Notes: generated by a model from the sequence alone, not told the origin. 64,000 nt of DNA from Trichomonas vaginalis G3 (GCF_026262505.1 NC_067203.1:12784392-12848391); one strand, 5' to 3'. Positions 48,646-59,877 are shown, counted from the first letter of the stretch. Numbers and translations: made by a program.

Positions 48646-49584
48646 TTACAAGCGTTTTACATGGTATATGTTGCGATGGTTCATGACTTTAAACAGTTTT
48701 GTAGCTTCTATTTCTTCTTTTAGTACATCGAATGTTTTAACAATGCCGAAGGTTTCTTTATATTTCTTCTTGACGTCAGATAGAAGGAAATCGTCAGCAG
48801 TTGGATAATTTTTGTTCAGAAATGCTAACATGTCCATTTTATCTTCTGCTGGCTTTTCTACTTCTTTCTTTAAATCTGCATAGTCGTTTCTCATTCTTTC
48901 TATCTCTTTGACGGAGTAGTTATATTTCCTCATCGCTGCCTTACATTTTGAACATTGCGGGTTCATTTTTGCGTTATACATTGAAATTTGACCTGCTAAA
49001 ACAACTAAGGCGTCAATTGCTCTCTTCATCTCAAACATAGCGGGTCTTAGTTGTTCGTTCCATACTTTGCCTCTTCTATCTTTATCTCTTATTTCCCAAA
49101 CACATTCAGCAACTAATGAAACAAAGTTATCGTAGGTCTTAAATTCTTCAGATTTATATATGTCAGAAACATTCTTATAAACCATGTCGCAATCTTTGTC
49201 CATAACTTTATGGTTGCAATGAAAACCAAGGAATTCATAATTTACTTTACGTATGAACTTCTTTATTTCTACTGAGTCAGTTGTTTTGACTTCAATTTCG
49301 TCGAATTCAGGAATAGTTAGTTTTTGTTGTTGGATTTCAGGCAATTTGGGTAAATGGTCAATAATGTCCTGCATTTCATAAAGATACTGTTCATTTGTTT
49401 CATCTTTCGCACTACAGTCTAAATTACTTGTTAAAAGTTCTTGCTTTATCTTCTGGATTTTTGTTTCGAAAGTATATGAAGAAGGAATGAAGCTTTTCAT
49501 CTCTACTAACATAGATGTTGGATTCATGACTAACGAGTTTGGTGCTGTAGTTTGAATTGTTGTTGTGCCGATTGTTGAAATCAT
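48646..49584 (-). CDS. hypothetical protein of Polinton no. 2, flanked by inverted repeats
   Basis: A 312-residue frame that looks whole (MISTIGTTTIQTTAPNSLVM). The middle has a helical part with a CxxC pair (MNPQCSKCKAAMRKYNYSV, about residues 208-225) that could bind zinc, followed by a coiled coil; the C-terminal end (FLLSDVKKKYKETFGIVKTF...MNHRNIYHVKRL) looks like a small nucleic-acid-binding unit. The N-terminal Thr-rich start resembles that of the KilA-N protein (STTENTTTAIV). No family recognised. It is bracketed by inverted ~60-bp repeats at 48584-48645 and 49683-49745, unlike any other gene here. Confidence 0.55.
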   Translation of the reverse strand: MISTIGTTTIQTTAPNSLVMNPTSMLVEMKSFIPSSYTFETKIQKIKQELLTSNLDCSAKDETNEQYLYEMQDIIDHLPKLPEIQQQKLTIPEFDEIEVKTTDSVEIKKFIRKVNYEFLGFHCNHKVMDKDCDMVYKNVSDIYKSEEFKTYDNFVSLVAECVWEIRDKDRRGKVWNEQLRPAMFEMKRAIDALVVLAGQISMYNAKMNPQCSKCKAAMRKYNYSVKEIERMRNDYADLKKEVEKPAEDKMDMLAFLNKNYPTADDFLLSDVKKKYKETFGIVKTFDVLKEEIEATKLFKVMNHRNIYHVKRL

Positions 49585-49682
49585 ATCTTTACATACAAGA
49601 TAAAAATTTTTCTTAGAAAAAAATTAGCGTTATTTTTCTTTCATAAGGAAATGTCAAAAATTCATGATTTTCGAGAGTTTTA

Positions 49683-49745
49683 GACCATGTTAGAAAAGTG
49701 GTTAGAAAACGTGTTAGATCTAACATTCTAACATAAACATTATTT
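49683..49745. repeat. 60-bp repeat, copy 3 (inverted)
   Basis: Inverted copy of the repeat at 48584-48645, with the palindrome GTTAGATCTAAC at 49713-49724. It lies between the integrase gene end and the start of the 312-residue gene. Confidence 0.85.
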
Positions 49746-49823
49746 TTTGGTGTAAATAAATGGTACCATTAATGATATCATGACTGTTCTCATTCATGTC
49801 TGATTTACATCTAATGAAAAAGT

Positions 49824-50909
49824 TTAGAAGAATTTTCTTATTCTTTCTGGCATATTTTTGTCTTTCCAGTACTCCCGCTCTAATGGTCCCAGATGTGTTG
49901 GCTTTGACTCTCTCAAGTTCTTAGATGGTATAACATCTTCAACACCTCCTTCATATCTTACTTTATAAGTGTCATCGTTTATGTTGTAGCCAAGTATTTC
50001 AATAACCACTCCTCGCTTTGCTTCGTCAATGGTTTCAGCAAGTTTGCCATTACTACTTTCAACTAACTTATGTCGAGGGTAAAATGCTATGGAGTCGTCA
50101 GCAGCTTTTATAAGATATCCATTACCTTGTGTAGAGTCTACGATATAATAGTTTCTACTTAACCTTAAACGTTTCTTTGTCAACGGTTTGTCGTCAAGAA
50201 CTACACGAACTTTTGTACCAGGAATGAGGGTAAATTGTGTTGAATTTCTGATATTTTGTGTTTGGCTTCGTTTCTTTTGTATATACTTTTCTTCTTGTTG
50301 TTGTGTCATTGAATTTGGTGTATGTCCTGTTGTAGAATGTGTTGAGGAATTATATACTTCGAGAAAATGTTTCATTGTTTCTTCGGTAAAGTCTCGCTCT
50401 TGATTTAAATCTCTGAGCGTTCTTATGAAGCGGTTTATGATGCCGAGTATGTTATGGTTATGGTCTTCAGTAGTGTAGTGAGTTATGTTATGCTTAATGA
50501 GAAATTCTGTGATTTCATTGCTGAGGTATGCACTGTCTTGGTCTGATGTTAAAGTACTTGGGTTATGTTCTGCTACAAACTTTTGTAAAACTCTTAACAC
50601 TTCACGAGTTCCTTTATTTTTCATTGGATATGCATATGCTTTACGAGTGTTAACATTTATGAAGATGAGGAATGGTTTATGTCCTCCTTTTCTGCTTTGA
50701 ATGAGAGTGTCAAATTGGTATGCGTCAGGAGTGTTGGAGTAAATTGGTAAAAAGTAGTCGTAAGGGTTTATTTTTGTTTGATGTACAACATTTTTGTCAA
50801 AGAACCTTTTCACTTCAGCTCTGTTAGTAAATCCCCAACTCTTTGCAGCTTCATTGAATTTCTTAAATGACCTCCATGGATGTTGTTCGAATACTTCTTT
50901 CAAGCTCAT
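49824..50909 (-). CDS. retroviral-type (RVE) integrase of Polinton no. 2
   Basis: A 361-residue open frame from MSLKEVFEQHPWRSFKKFNE. A DDE-type integrase core is seen at about residues 45-185: AYQFDTLIQSRKGGHKPFLI, then STLTSDQDSAYLSNEI, then NRFIRTLRDLNQ and STHSTTGHTPNSM. C-terminal to this is a beta-rich segment (about 225-335) like the chromo/SH3-type tail of Polinton integrases (GTKVRVVLDDKPLTK; DDTYKVRYEGGVEDVIPSKNL). It would join the linear element ends to host DNA. Gene order (integrase near one end, minus strand) is normal. It is one of the better preserved genes of this element. Confidence 0.85.
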   Translation of the reverse strand: MSLKEVFEQHPWRSFKKFNEAAKSWGFTNRAEVKRFFDKNVVHQTKINPYDYFLPIYSNTPDAYQFDTLIQSRKGGHKPFLIFINVNTRKAYAYPMKNKGTREVLRVLQKFVAEHNPSTLTSDQDSAYLSNEITEFLIKHNITHYTTEDHNHNILGIINRFIRTLRDLNQERDFTEETMKHFLEVYNSSTHSTTGHTPNSMTQQQEEKYIQKKRSQTQNIRNSTQFTLIPGTKVRVVLDDKPLTKKRLRLSRNYYIVDSTQGNGYLIKAADDSIAFYPRHKLVESSNGKLAETIDEAKRGVVIEILGYNINDDTYKVRYEGGVEDVIPSKNLRESKPTHLGPLEREYWKDKNMPERIRKFF

Positions 50910-50928
50910 TTATGTAAAGTTAAAGATT

Positions 50929-51432
50929 TTAACCAACTCGTATCCAAGCGTGCATTGTTATATAAGGAGGCATATAATCTTTTCCATTACCTGCTGGGTC
51001 TGTAATACCAGCTACAACATGTGTATGATTTCCTGCAGTTCCACAGAAAATACCTGTGCTAACATCTTTGGGGTCAGTTGTGATATCATATCTATGCATT
51101 CCCTGTCTATCCGAACCCGCTGCAAGATTTGTATAACCTCTTTTTGTTATTGAATGTGAATGGTTTCCTTCCACAGATGTTCTTCCACTGAACCTATGCA
51201 TATGTGAAGGAAGGTTTTCAATACCTATTTTCTTTGAACCTCCCATCTTCATTGACTGAGTATTAGTGTAGAATGGAAAACTGTCAACTATTTCATACCA
51301 TCTACCACCAAATAAAGTGTTTGGATTTATTGGATTCATAGACGTATAAACAGCTCCTATAGGATATATTAAATCATATATGCTCATAACTCTATAAACA
51401 TATTCTAAAGAACTTATGTCATTAAATACCAT
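50929..51432 (-). CDS. phage tail-collar-like (receptor-binding type) protein of Polinton no. 2
   Basis: A 167-residue frame. It has the layout of the C-terminal tip domain of phage short tail fibres and collars: IYPIGAVYTSMNPINPNTLF, then GGRWYEI, a histidine-rich pattern LPSHMHRFSG and GNHSHS...GNHTHVV, and the end YMPPYITMHAWIRVG. In T4-like phages these histidines hold metal ions in a trimeric tip that touches the host. Related sequence continues upstream of this ATG, so the gene was once longer. With the collagen-like relic at 54.2-56.8 kb it suggests a fibre for attachment. Confidence 0.7.
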   Translation of the reverse strand: MVFNDISSLEYVYRVMSIYDLIYPIGAVYTSMNPINPNTLFGGRWYEIVDSFPFYTNTQSMKMGGSKKIGIENLPSHMHRFSGRTSVEGNHSHSITKRGYTNLAAGSDRQGMHRYDITTDPKDVSTGIFCGTAGNHTHVVAGITDPAGNGKDYMPPYITMHAWIRVG

Positions 51433-54230
51433 TTGGAATGTATCTCCCGGATGAAATGTTGCATTTGTTCCACTTTTATAATGTAATGTTAGTTCAAATT
51501 ACCTCCTTCAAAAAAGTATCCTTCAAACACAATCTGCTCGGTTTGTGACGACTTCCCGTAAAAGGTTTAGTGTCAAAAGCAGACTCTGACCCATTAGCTA
51601 ACGATCATAACTAAAGTCAGACTATTACCACTTAACTGTAGCAATACTTATGCAAACATGGCGTTTTCCACTGCTTGTAAGACTCTACCTAAAACGTTGA
51701 CTCATTAATCTGGACTTCGTTATCTTTCAAGGTTTCTCACGCTATGACAATTGAAAACTCATCTTGGAATAACAGTCATGTTATAACAATTACCTTTTTG
51801 AAGAAAAAAAAAAAATTTTTTTTTTCAGAGGGGGGAAAGCATAAAAGTCTCTTCATCTCTCCTCTCATACCTCAGATTTCATATCCATGGACTAATACCA
51901 TTAAGCCAAAAAACATTCCATGGAACGACCAACATTGTTTTAAAGTTTAACCTTCAATGACTGATGGTTAAAACAAAATTCCATGCATCCTGTCGCATTT
52001 CTGTTAATATTTTTGCTTCATTCATATCATCACCTTCCCCATCCGTTTTAGCTTTGAGGATATGTGTTAGAATAGCTGTTCTTTAAATGAAGGCTTTTCA
52101 CCTTTGAGAAGCATAAACCTTCTATAACTCTCTCTTGCATTTGACTTTATTGTTTGTAACCTCCTGAGCATCATTGACATAAAATTTTTTTATTTAGGTT
52201 CCCACCCTTTGTTCATTATTCCTGCTTCGTTTCCTTGTAATTTTCTTGTACTTCCCTCTAGCTCTTTGTTAAAACAGTAGTCTCTAGCATCTTTATACAC
52301 AGCTCCTGTCTCCAGTGAATTCAACAATATTTTCATTCGTTTACTTTACTATTTCAAAACCCCTCTGGTCGAGCTATATCTGTTCATTTCATACAATATA
52401 AAAAGGTTTTTATTCTATTATGAACATGAGAAGCAAAATCCACTTTCTTAGCTGGTTGCCGTTAAGTTCCAATTGAACAACCATCAAAATGTTGACTCAC
52501 GAACGGACAAAAGCAATATGGTCATAAAGAACACTGATAGTTTCAGAGGTGTTTGAAAGTGAAAAAGAAGCCAAGAACTTTAAGTCGGCGACCTTCGGTC
52601 TTGGGCATGGCGCCGTGAATTTATAACTTCAGCTTCCAATACGCTAACGCCTACATTGCAATGTTAAGTTAGAGTACTCCACCACTTGACCAAATTTCTT
52701 TCCAAAGAAAGAAAGCCAACGGACAAACCCTGTAGCACCAAATGCTTCAACAAAATCCTTCAGATAACGTAGACATTTACCTTTTCAGTTATTACCAAAC
52801 CCAAATTTTACTTCAAAAGACGATTTTAAGAAGCTTTGACAAATCTTATAAAGGTAAGCACGATGACCATAAGTCACATTCTAATACAAATATCGAGGAA
52901 CCTTGAAATGTTATTTCTCCACGAATATACAGGGAAACAACTGTGTCATTGGACTATCTCGACCCTGAAGATCGTACATGCTGTGGTCAAAACTCCGACT
53001 ATTTCATGAAAATATGGTAAACATCCGCACATTGATAAACCACCGTAGGAATACAGGAGTTGAGTTTAAGCTATAAATATTCGAGAGACGATTACAAAAA
53101 CTATCTTTACTTAACTATAGCACGTTGCTTGAAAATAATGTGTTTTAGTAAATTAAAGCATCAGGGAAGGCTCCTTTGAGGCCCATCTTGGTCGCATTGC
53201 CCGCCGTCAGTCACAAAAAATTCAAGTTAGCAATTTGTTAATATCTGTCGCAAAACTCTCAACAGACGAACCTATTCCAATCAACTATCTTATACTGTCA
53301 AACTTTCCTACATATGCTTGGCGCGCCTTTGACCCTTTAGTCTGTTCCTATGACACTAATAACATACTTTTGCTCTCGCGCTGTGAAGTCAATTTTTCCT
53401 GTACGCTACCAATCATTTTCATCAACCAAACAACAAAGTTCATGACCTAATACATAACATTCATACTGTTATATTGTTAGGCTCTGAGTTCTCTTGTAAG
53501 CTGTTGCATTTAATATTATTCTAAAAAGTCAATTCAACAGTGCATCGCACTGGGCCTTTCACGTCTACAGGCTCTCCTTGAATCACACGAGTCTGAATAT
53601 GCATGTCTTCAATTATGGACTAATGCGAACCCATACGCTAAATGAAGTGCATGACAGGAACGTTGGGAGAACCAGAATTGACTGCAAACAGAAGGATTTA
53701 TATTCTACTGAACCTTTACTATTAACTCCTGAAATAACCTGTGACATTAGCTATTTTTGACTAATCGACACAAACAATATACCATAAATAACGTATGAAC
53801 AGATATTCATCTCAATCGTCTTGTCAACAACTTTTCAAAGGAAATGTCATATGGTATGCTCCCAGAAGAAGTTGTACTCTATGACTCTATTCTTGGATCT
53901 TGAACTCTTTCTTGCTACTGAACTCAATGTTCCTCAGAAGAGAGTTCGACATCTATGTTGTCAATAGTTTCTTCATTTATGAGAGTACTCATGACTCCAG
54001 CAATTTATCTATTCTGTACTCGGCTCTGTTAGGAAATGTTACAAAACACTTCTTTGTCATCTATTTCAAACTCCACAAGAAATCTGTTTCATCTGTTAAC
54101 AAAAGTTGCGATAGTATTGAAGTCAACAACTCTGAAAGCAAGCGCTCATTCTGAACCTAGTTTGTTTGAGCTTTACTGTCCCGTATTCGTTGGGTCTGTA
54201 CTTTGCAAATAGAACAACATTTTATTTCTC
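51433..54230. other. decayed stretch of Polinton no. 2
   Basis: About 2.8 kb with no recognisable protein. Base composition and scattered short frames (for example 53235-53450, with LGRIARRQ-like sequence just before it) suggest former plus-strand genes, perhaps including the missing packaging ATPase or protease, but nothing matches by eye. Heavily broken. Confidence 0.4.
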
Positions 54231-56760
54231 AATTAAAATATGACTATTGCGGCATATGCGTATGAAACAAAGGAAGCAAGAAAGAGACATAGCATGAACT
54301 ATGTAAACGAAAACTCAACTTAACCATTGAAGGCAATGATTTAGTCATTGACGATGGAAAACAACTAAAAAAAGTCATTGATTTCGATACTTTAACACTT
54401 ATGACCCATCATTACAACAACAAGGTTCATCATAAATGATGGAACGGTGCAATATATAAATTCGTACAGTAGATGCCTCATTAGTGAAAGTATTAAATTG
54501 TTCTCATTGAATTGTTAAAGAGCTTTCCGATTTTGACGACAACATTAAATGGCTAAAGAATTTAGTTAATGATGAAAACAAAATTCCTCGGCGTTGCTGG
54601 TAGCAGTAATGATGTACACCTTATGACCAATTAGAATATTAATAACGAACATAAAGATGACTGAAGAGACAGAGAAGGGTGACACCGGACCTCAAGGACC
54701 ACAAGGAATACAAGGAATACAAGGAATATCAAGGAACTACAAGGACCTCAAGCGAAAACGGTTTGATGAAAAGGATGGAAAGGATGGAAAAACTGCTAAA
54801 ATCATGGATTATGGACCTTATATAATACTGGTTTAAACAGCTGCTTCATATGGAGTTCTTCATACCAAATCGGAAAGATATGCGACTTGGAAGAAGTTTT
54901 AAATGACGTTAAAAATGCTTTGAACTTCATTTCAAATGGTTCGGATACTATAAAACTTTATCTGGTTGGATGCAAGAAACAAGGAGTCAAATAGATACTG
55001 TAAGACGTATAGCAAACAATGCACGTACGGGATTGGATACTTTACGACAAGCACAAAATAACACTAAAGGAAGCAAAAATGATATTCTTGCTCAGTCTCA
55101 GACATGCATGAAAGATTGGTTAAAGGTATTGACAAATCTTTAAAAAATCACAGTCAGTCTATTGCTGACTACAAGAAAAGTATAGATTTTACATATGTCT
55201 ATGGACGTACATGATGGAAGCATAAGGAACTTACTTAAATGCTAACAATAACTTACCAGGAACTATTAAAGCATTATAAAGTCCTTGTAAAACCCGGTGC
55301 CTTCAAACATTTAGGTCTTTGAGAGCAAGAGCATTGAATAGTCAATAGAGATGCAGAAACTCCAACAGAACCTACAGAAGAACTGAAACAACAGAAACCT
55401 CCAAAAGAACCACCAAAACCCAACAGCTAATGAATATTGTTCGAGAATATTTTCCAAGGTACCTGCTTTCTCATTGCATAACATTCAAGAAATACTAAGA
55501 AAGCAGACTTGACTTAGAGATGATTGAAAGTTTGTATATCTTTCGTTCCAGTTGTCAAATAGCAAGAACTTTTGAGACAGATATGCTTAATGTATGACAA
55601 CATCTCTGAGTTCACAAGATATGATGACGACCATGCGCCGAACATGGTGAAGAGAGAAGTTTTACAAACATCCATTAGGTACAGGAGAAGGTTTAACTCA
55701 AAGTCTCCTTATTGACACCAAAGATGGCGAAGTGGACGTTCTTCAAGAAGCTGAAGAAAAAATACTTCTTCGGGAGGTGGTGTAGGGCATGAACTTGAAA
55801 TAAATGAATAGAAGAGAAATTAGCCGAAAAAGCAGATAAGAACATAAACACAATACTCCGATATAAATGAACTTCAAGCTACATTAAATATTAAAGCGGA
55901 CAAAAGATGAACTTGACGCAATGAACAAAGTTTTGAAATCTCATAAAACACAACATCTCCGATATAAATAACTTCAAGCTACATTAAATAGTAAAGCGGA
56001 CAAGAACCATGTTCATTATATAACTTCAGACGAACAGATTGATATACGGACTACCATGGATACTCATTAACACGAAGTGATGAAGCGAAGAACAAAAATG
56101 TTAATGAAAGAAGAATATAAATACAATTCGTGCTAAAGTTATGACATAAGCTGTACTGTACAGTATTGATGTAGCTAAAGCACCAGAAAGCATTTGGTAT
56201 ACCGGTGAAATTTGATCCTCTACTTTCAATGTTAACGTGTATTAGTTGAACCAAGATTTATGTAAGAGGTTAAGGCAAAAAACGTTTGAAAGATGCTATT
56301 AAAATAAAGCTGACAAAGTGAACTCGAAGCAACGACAAAGTTTTGAAATCTCATAAACACAACATTCCCGATATAAATGAACTTCAGAGCTACATTAGAC
56401 AGAAAGCTGACAAGAACATAACACATAAATCCTTCACTACTGTTAGAGCAGACGACATAATATTGAACTTTGACCTTGGTTCAGTGCACCATTCAGAAAA
56501 TCCAAGTACAAGCGTAAAAGATACTCTTAACAGTTTAGATAAGGAGTTGCAGGAACATTGAAAGTCATGCCAGAAACTATTTGAAGCACATGAACTACCA
56601 ACAATGTAGATAAGAAAGCAGAACACAAAATTAATGTCGATGCACGACTAACAAAGAAGATTTTCCGAAACAGCGGATACAATGAATTTACAACAGAAAT
56701 TATAATGTTGAACCAGCAACTCCATTTGAATTTGTTAGAGGACTTCAAAACCGGATACTT
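54231..56760 (+). other. collagen-like fibre relic of Polinton no. 2
   Basis: Plus-strand remains of a long fibre protein. Around 54670-54740 is a GPQGPQGIQGIQGI-type collagen run. Further on, several imperfect repeats encode a pattern close to SHKHNISDINELQATLNSKADKN (near 55850-56000 and 56280-56420), a spike/fibre repeat found in phage tail fibres and large-virus surface fibres. Together with the tail-collar-like gene at 50929-51432 it points to an attachment-fibre module in the element. Heavily broken, with many breaks. Confidence 0.6.
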
Positions 56761-56791
56761 TTTGAATTTTTCTTGGATGAATATCTATTGA

Positions 56792-56816
56792 NNNNNNNNN
56801 NNNNNNNNNNNNNNNN
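56792..56816. other. assembly gap (25 N)
   Basis: A run of 25 N characters joins the decayed end of Polinton no. 2 to the MULE-bearing sequence. Order and distance across it are not proven by the sequence, and it hides the right end of the Polinton. Confidence 0.98.
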
Positions 56817-59029
56817 TTTGTATTTGAATAAATTATAATATTATGGCAAAATAAAATCTCATTATCAAAATAATATTAAATGATAATATAATATATATTT
56901 ATAAACAACTATTATTTAATAAAGTTTAATTGCCAAGGTTCATCTAATTTTTTGATTTTTAATGTTTTATGAATTTTATTTATCATGTATATATCTAATG
57001 AAGATTATATATGTAGAAGATAAGTACCTTAATATGTACGTAAAAATTAATGAAATTTATTTTGAATGTAGAACCGAGCAATTTTCAAATTTTGTGCTTT
57101 TTTTGAATTTTCTCGATACCAGATAAGTTGTGTTGGCTAAATAATATATGGATACAATGTGTCTTATAGATGAATATATGCACAAAGTTTAAGAGGCCAT
57201 TTTCTTTCAGAAACCGAGATTTGTGAATTTTTTCAAATTTTGTGCTTTTTTTGATATTGAAATTTCATTTCATTTTTTTGATGCATATCGATGCACCATG
57301 CGAACTTAAAGAAAGGCTATCTTATATAGATGCTATGAAAGCTGTCATTGATAACGAATGCCATGCAGGTTGTCCATATCAATTAAAAAAAATCCAAATT
57401 TAGGGGGAACAAAATTAAAATTCAGGTGCAGTGCAGATAAATGTGAAGCATGTATCTCATTTCTAAAGGATGATGAAGAATATATCCTAACAGAATATAA
57501 TGGAACACATAATCACAATCAAATCAAAGATGAGACAAAGAAATACCACACATTATCACAATGCTATCGTCGGGTACTTATTAATTTTATAAAACAGGGG
57601 GGATCCGAAAATGGCTCAAATTGAATGCGACAAAAAACTTGATCTGGATGATCCACTTAACAGGCCATCTTTTTTGAATGCATCTTCAGATCAAATGAAA
57701 ACAATTCAGGAAAAAGGAAATAAAAAGATCAAAGGTATTCAAAAGTACGATGATAATCAATTCAAGTCAACTCAATTATTTAAGGGTATCAAAGAACAAG
57801 AGTCACCAAAAGATTTAATTTATTTCGATGTCGATAATTACAACAAACCAAAGAAATTAATCTTTTATTATGCTTCTTTCAAATTTCTGGACATAATCAA
57901 AATTGTGAAAGAGCATTTTATTGATGCAACCCATTCATTACTTGAATTTAAAATGTTGTTTTACATGATATCAGCCAAATTTCCAAATACACATGCATTC
58001 CCAATTTTTCAATTTGTCGTTTATCCAAACACTTCAGAAAATATTGCATTCTGTCTCAAGGCATTTTTTAACTGGGCAAAAGTAAAACCAAAATATTTTA
58101 TGTCAGATTGTGCACAAGAAATCGAAAATGCGATTATCAACTCTTTTCCAGAAGTTATCCTTCATTGGTGTGCAGTTCATGTAATGAGGGCGTTCAGAAA
58201 AAATTTGAAAGATTATGCATTTGAGAGTTCAGACAAATTGATATTAGATACAAAAATGAACTATCTTGCATACGGCAGAAATGGCAAGAAAGAATGGATT
58301 GAACCAACGTTCAAAAAAATTCTGGAAATAGCCGAAAAATTCCCAGAATTTTCAAAATACATACAAAATCAATGGATATCAAACCAAGAAAGATGGACAG
58401 CCGCTGAAAGAGATGAAAATTTAGCTCTCACAAATAACATTTCAGAATCGATTAACAAAAAAATTAAATATTACTACTTTGGCGGAACAATTTTCATGAG
58501 ATTTGATCGATTTGTGATGAAATTAATCGATTTTATCGTTCCTTCATTTTATTACAGAATTTCTCAAGATATAAGGCTCAGAGACAAAATTCCAAATCCG
58601 TTGCCATCTGAAAAAAAGCCAAAAAAGTCTACAATCAGACTGGATACAGAAAAATGTATAATGCTCACTGATAAAATTAAATCGTTAATAGTTAACTCAT
58701 CAGCAAACTTAAATACGCTTCAATTGGGTTTAGATGACCTACTTGATAAAGTTGTCAAGGCAGCAAAGGTTCAAAAACGAATGACCCAGTATTTTTCGAA
58801 ATTAAGTATCCCAATGGAAATCAAGCTTAGTATTCTCACGCAAATTACAGAATTTGGATGCAATACCCCTCAATTCATTGTTGAGAATGCCAAGTCTTTT
58901 CAAGATAAAATTATTACAGATTTCCACCTTCAAATTTATACAACATTATAAAAATTTATGAATAAAAACTTGATATAAAATAACATTTTTATTTTTACTA
59001 AGAAAAAAAGGTTTTTGATAATAAATTTA
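56817..59029 (+). mobile_element. Mutator-like (MULE) transposon
   Basis: A region carrying one MULE transposase gene in AT-rich flanks. Left of the gene, a direct repeat CAAATTTTGTGCTTTTTTTG occurs at about 57088 and 57234. No clear terminal inverted repeats or 8-10-bp target duplications could be picked out by eye; the left end may lie in the N gap, and the 120-bp tandem array begins directly after the gene. MULEs are a known repeat class of the T. vaginalis genome. Confidence 0.65.
57281..58951 (+). pseudogene. MULE transposase (two frameshifts)
   Basis: The N-terminal part holds a FLYWCH/WRKY-like zinc finger: GCPYQLKK, FRCSADKCEAC, then YNGTHNHNQ. The main frame (57611-58951, 446 codons) has the MULE DDE core: D105 in FIDATHS, D166 in SDCAQE, the C/H motif HWCAVHVMRAF (187-190), and E279 in NNISESINKK. 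Reading starts at ATG 57281 (MHIDAPCELKERL). The frame shifts in the A8 run at 57385-57392 and again in the G6 run at 57597-57602, both homopolymers, so either sequence errors or recent loss. Apart from these the gene is clean. The enzyme cuts and joins element ends and would act in the nucleus. Confidence 0.88.
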
Positions 59030-59502
59030 TTTTATTTCGAAAAAGTAGCAATAATCGTAAAAGGGTATTGATAGGCTTGCTAAAGTAACTAATTTTAGCT
59101 GTCAAATACTTTTGTATTTTGAAGTAAATTAGTATAAATTTGTTTTTACTTTTATTTCGAAAAAGTAGCAATAATCGTAAAAGGGTATTGATAGGCTTGC
59201 TAAAGTAACTAATTTTAGCTGTCAAATACTTTTGTATTTTGAAGTAAATTAGTATAAATTTGTTTTTACTTTTATTTCGAAAAAGTAGCAATAATCGTAA
59301 AAGGGTATTGATAGGCTTGCTAAAGTAACTAATTTTAGCTGTCAAATACTTTTGTATTTTGAAGTAAATTAGTATAAATTTGTTTTTACTTTTATTTCGA
59401 AAAAGTAGCAATAATCGTAAAAGGGTATTGATAGGCTTGCTAAAGTAACTAATTTTAGCTGTCAAATACTTTTGTATTTTGAAGTAAATTAGTATAAATT
59501 TG
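59030..59502. repeat. tandem array, 120-bp unit (3.9 copies)
   Basis: The unit (for example 59041-59160) repeats with period exactly 120 at 59041, 59161, 59281 and 59401, with no visible base differences between full copies. It begins right after the MULE gene. Because 120 is divisible by 3, a fake open frame runs through it on the minus strand. Perfect identity means very recent expansion or gene-conversion homogenisation. Confidence 0.97.
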
Positions 59503-59546
59503 ATATATATTATTTAACTCCCTTTGAAAACCTCAATTTTCCATAC

Positions 59547-59608
59547 AGAGGGAACGGGAATAGCATCCAATATTCCCTGAGAATGGTTGCGCATTCTCAG
59601 TTCCCTCT
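59547..59608. repeat. perfect three-way-junction inverted repeat (62 nt)
   Basis: Three perfect stems with no unpaired base at the junction: outer AGAGGGAAC (59547-59555) with GTTCCCTCT (59600-59608); first arm GGGAATA/TATTCCC around GCATCCAA (59556-59577); second arm TGAGAATG/CATTCTCA around GTTGCG (59578-59599). It stands between the 120-bp array and the pogo gene. Confidence 0.95.
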
Positions 59609-59877
59609 ATATTTCGAATGAAGCTCTCATCGGTCTTTTTTTTTAATACTAAACGTTTTTTTTTCCTGTCACTTTTAGCTAAAATTTGGGTTTGCCAAAA
59701 ATTTTGAATCAATTTACACAACGTGCCCATTTTACTCACTCAATATTTGAGAAAATAATTCAATTTTGAGAAGAATGGTCCTCTGCGTTTTGAGTGAGTG
59801 AAGAAAAAAAATCTCAGAAAAATTGAATGAGTTTTTATGGCCATGAACCAAATTTGTGAAGTTCTCGTTTTAAAAAA

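Larger units (their letters stand above)
36700..56791. mobile_element. Polinton/Maverick element no. 2 (about 20 kb)
   Basis: Carries the hallmark gene set: double-jelly-roll capsid protein, protein-primed family B polymerase region, retroviral-type integrase, KilA-N protein and several small proteins, plus a tail-collar-like and collagen-like fibre module. The packaging ATPase and the maturation protease are not recognised; they may sit unrecognisably in the decayed right third. Genes are mostly on the minus strand, with two short plus-strand pairs. No terminal inverted repeats were found: the left border is set by composition, and the right end runs into an N gap. The left two thirds look young (long open frames, only a few breaks); the right third (from about 51.4 kb) is heavily broken, so as a whole the copy is defective. 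Length agrees with trichomonad Mavericks. Confidence 0.85.

Noticed and set aside
58998-59465. 155-codon minus-strand open frame with a 40-residue repeat
   Set aside because: It lies on the 120-bp tandem array; the period is a multiple of three, so the frame stays open by arithmetic.
59030-59502. CRISPR array
   Set aside because: Identical 120-bp units without variable spacers; ordinary tandem repeat in a eukaryotic genome.
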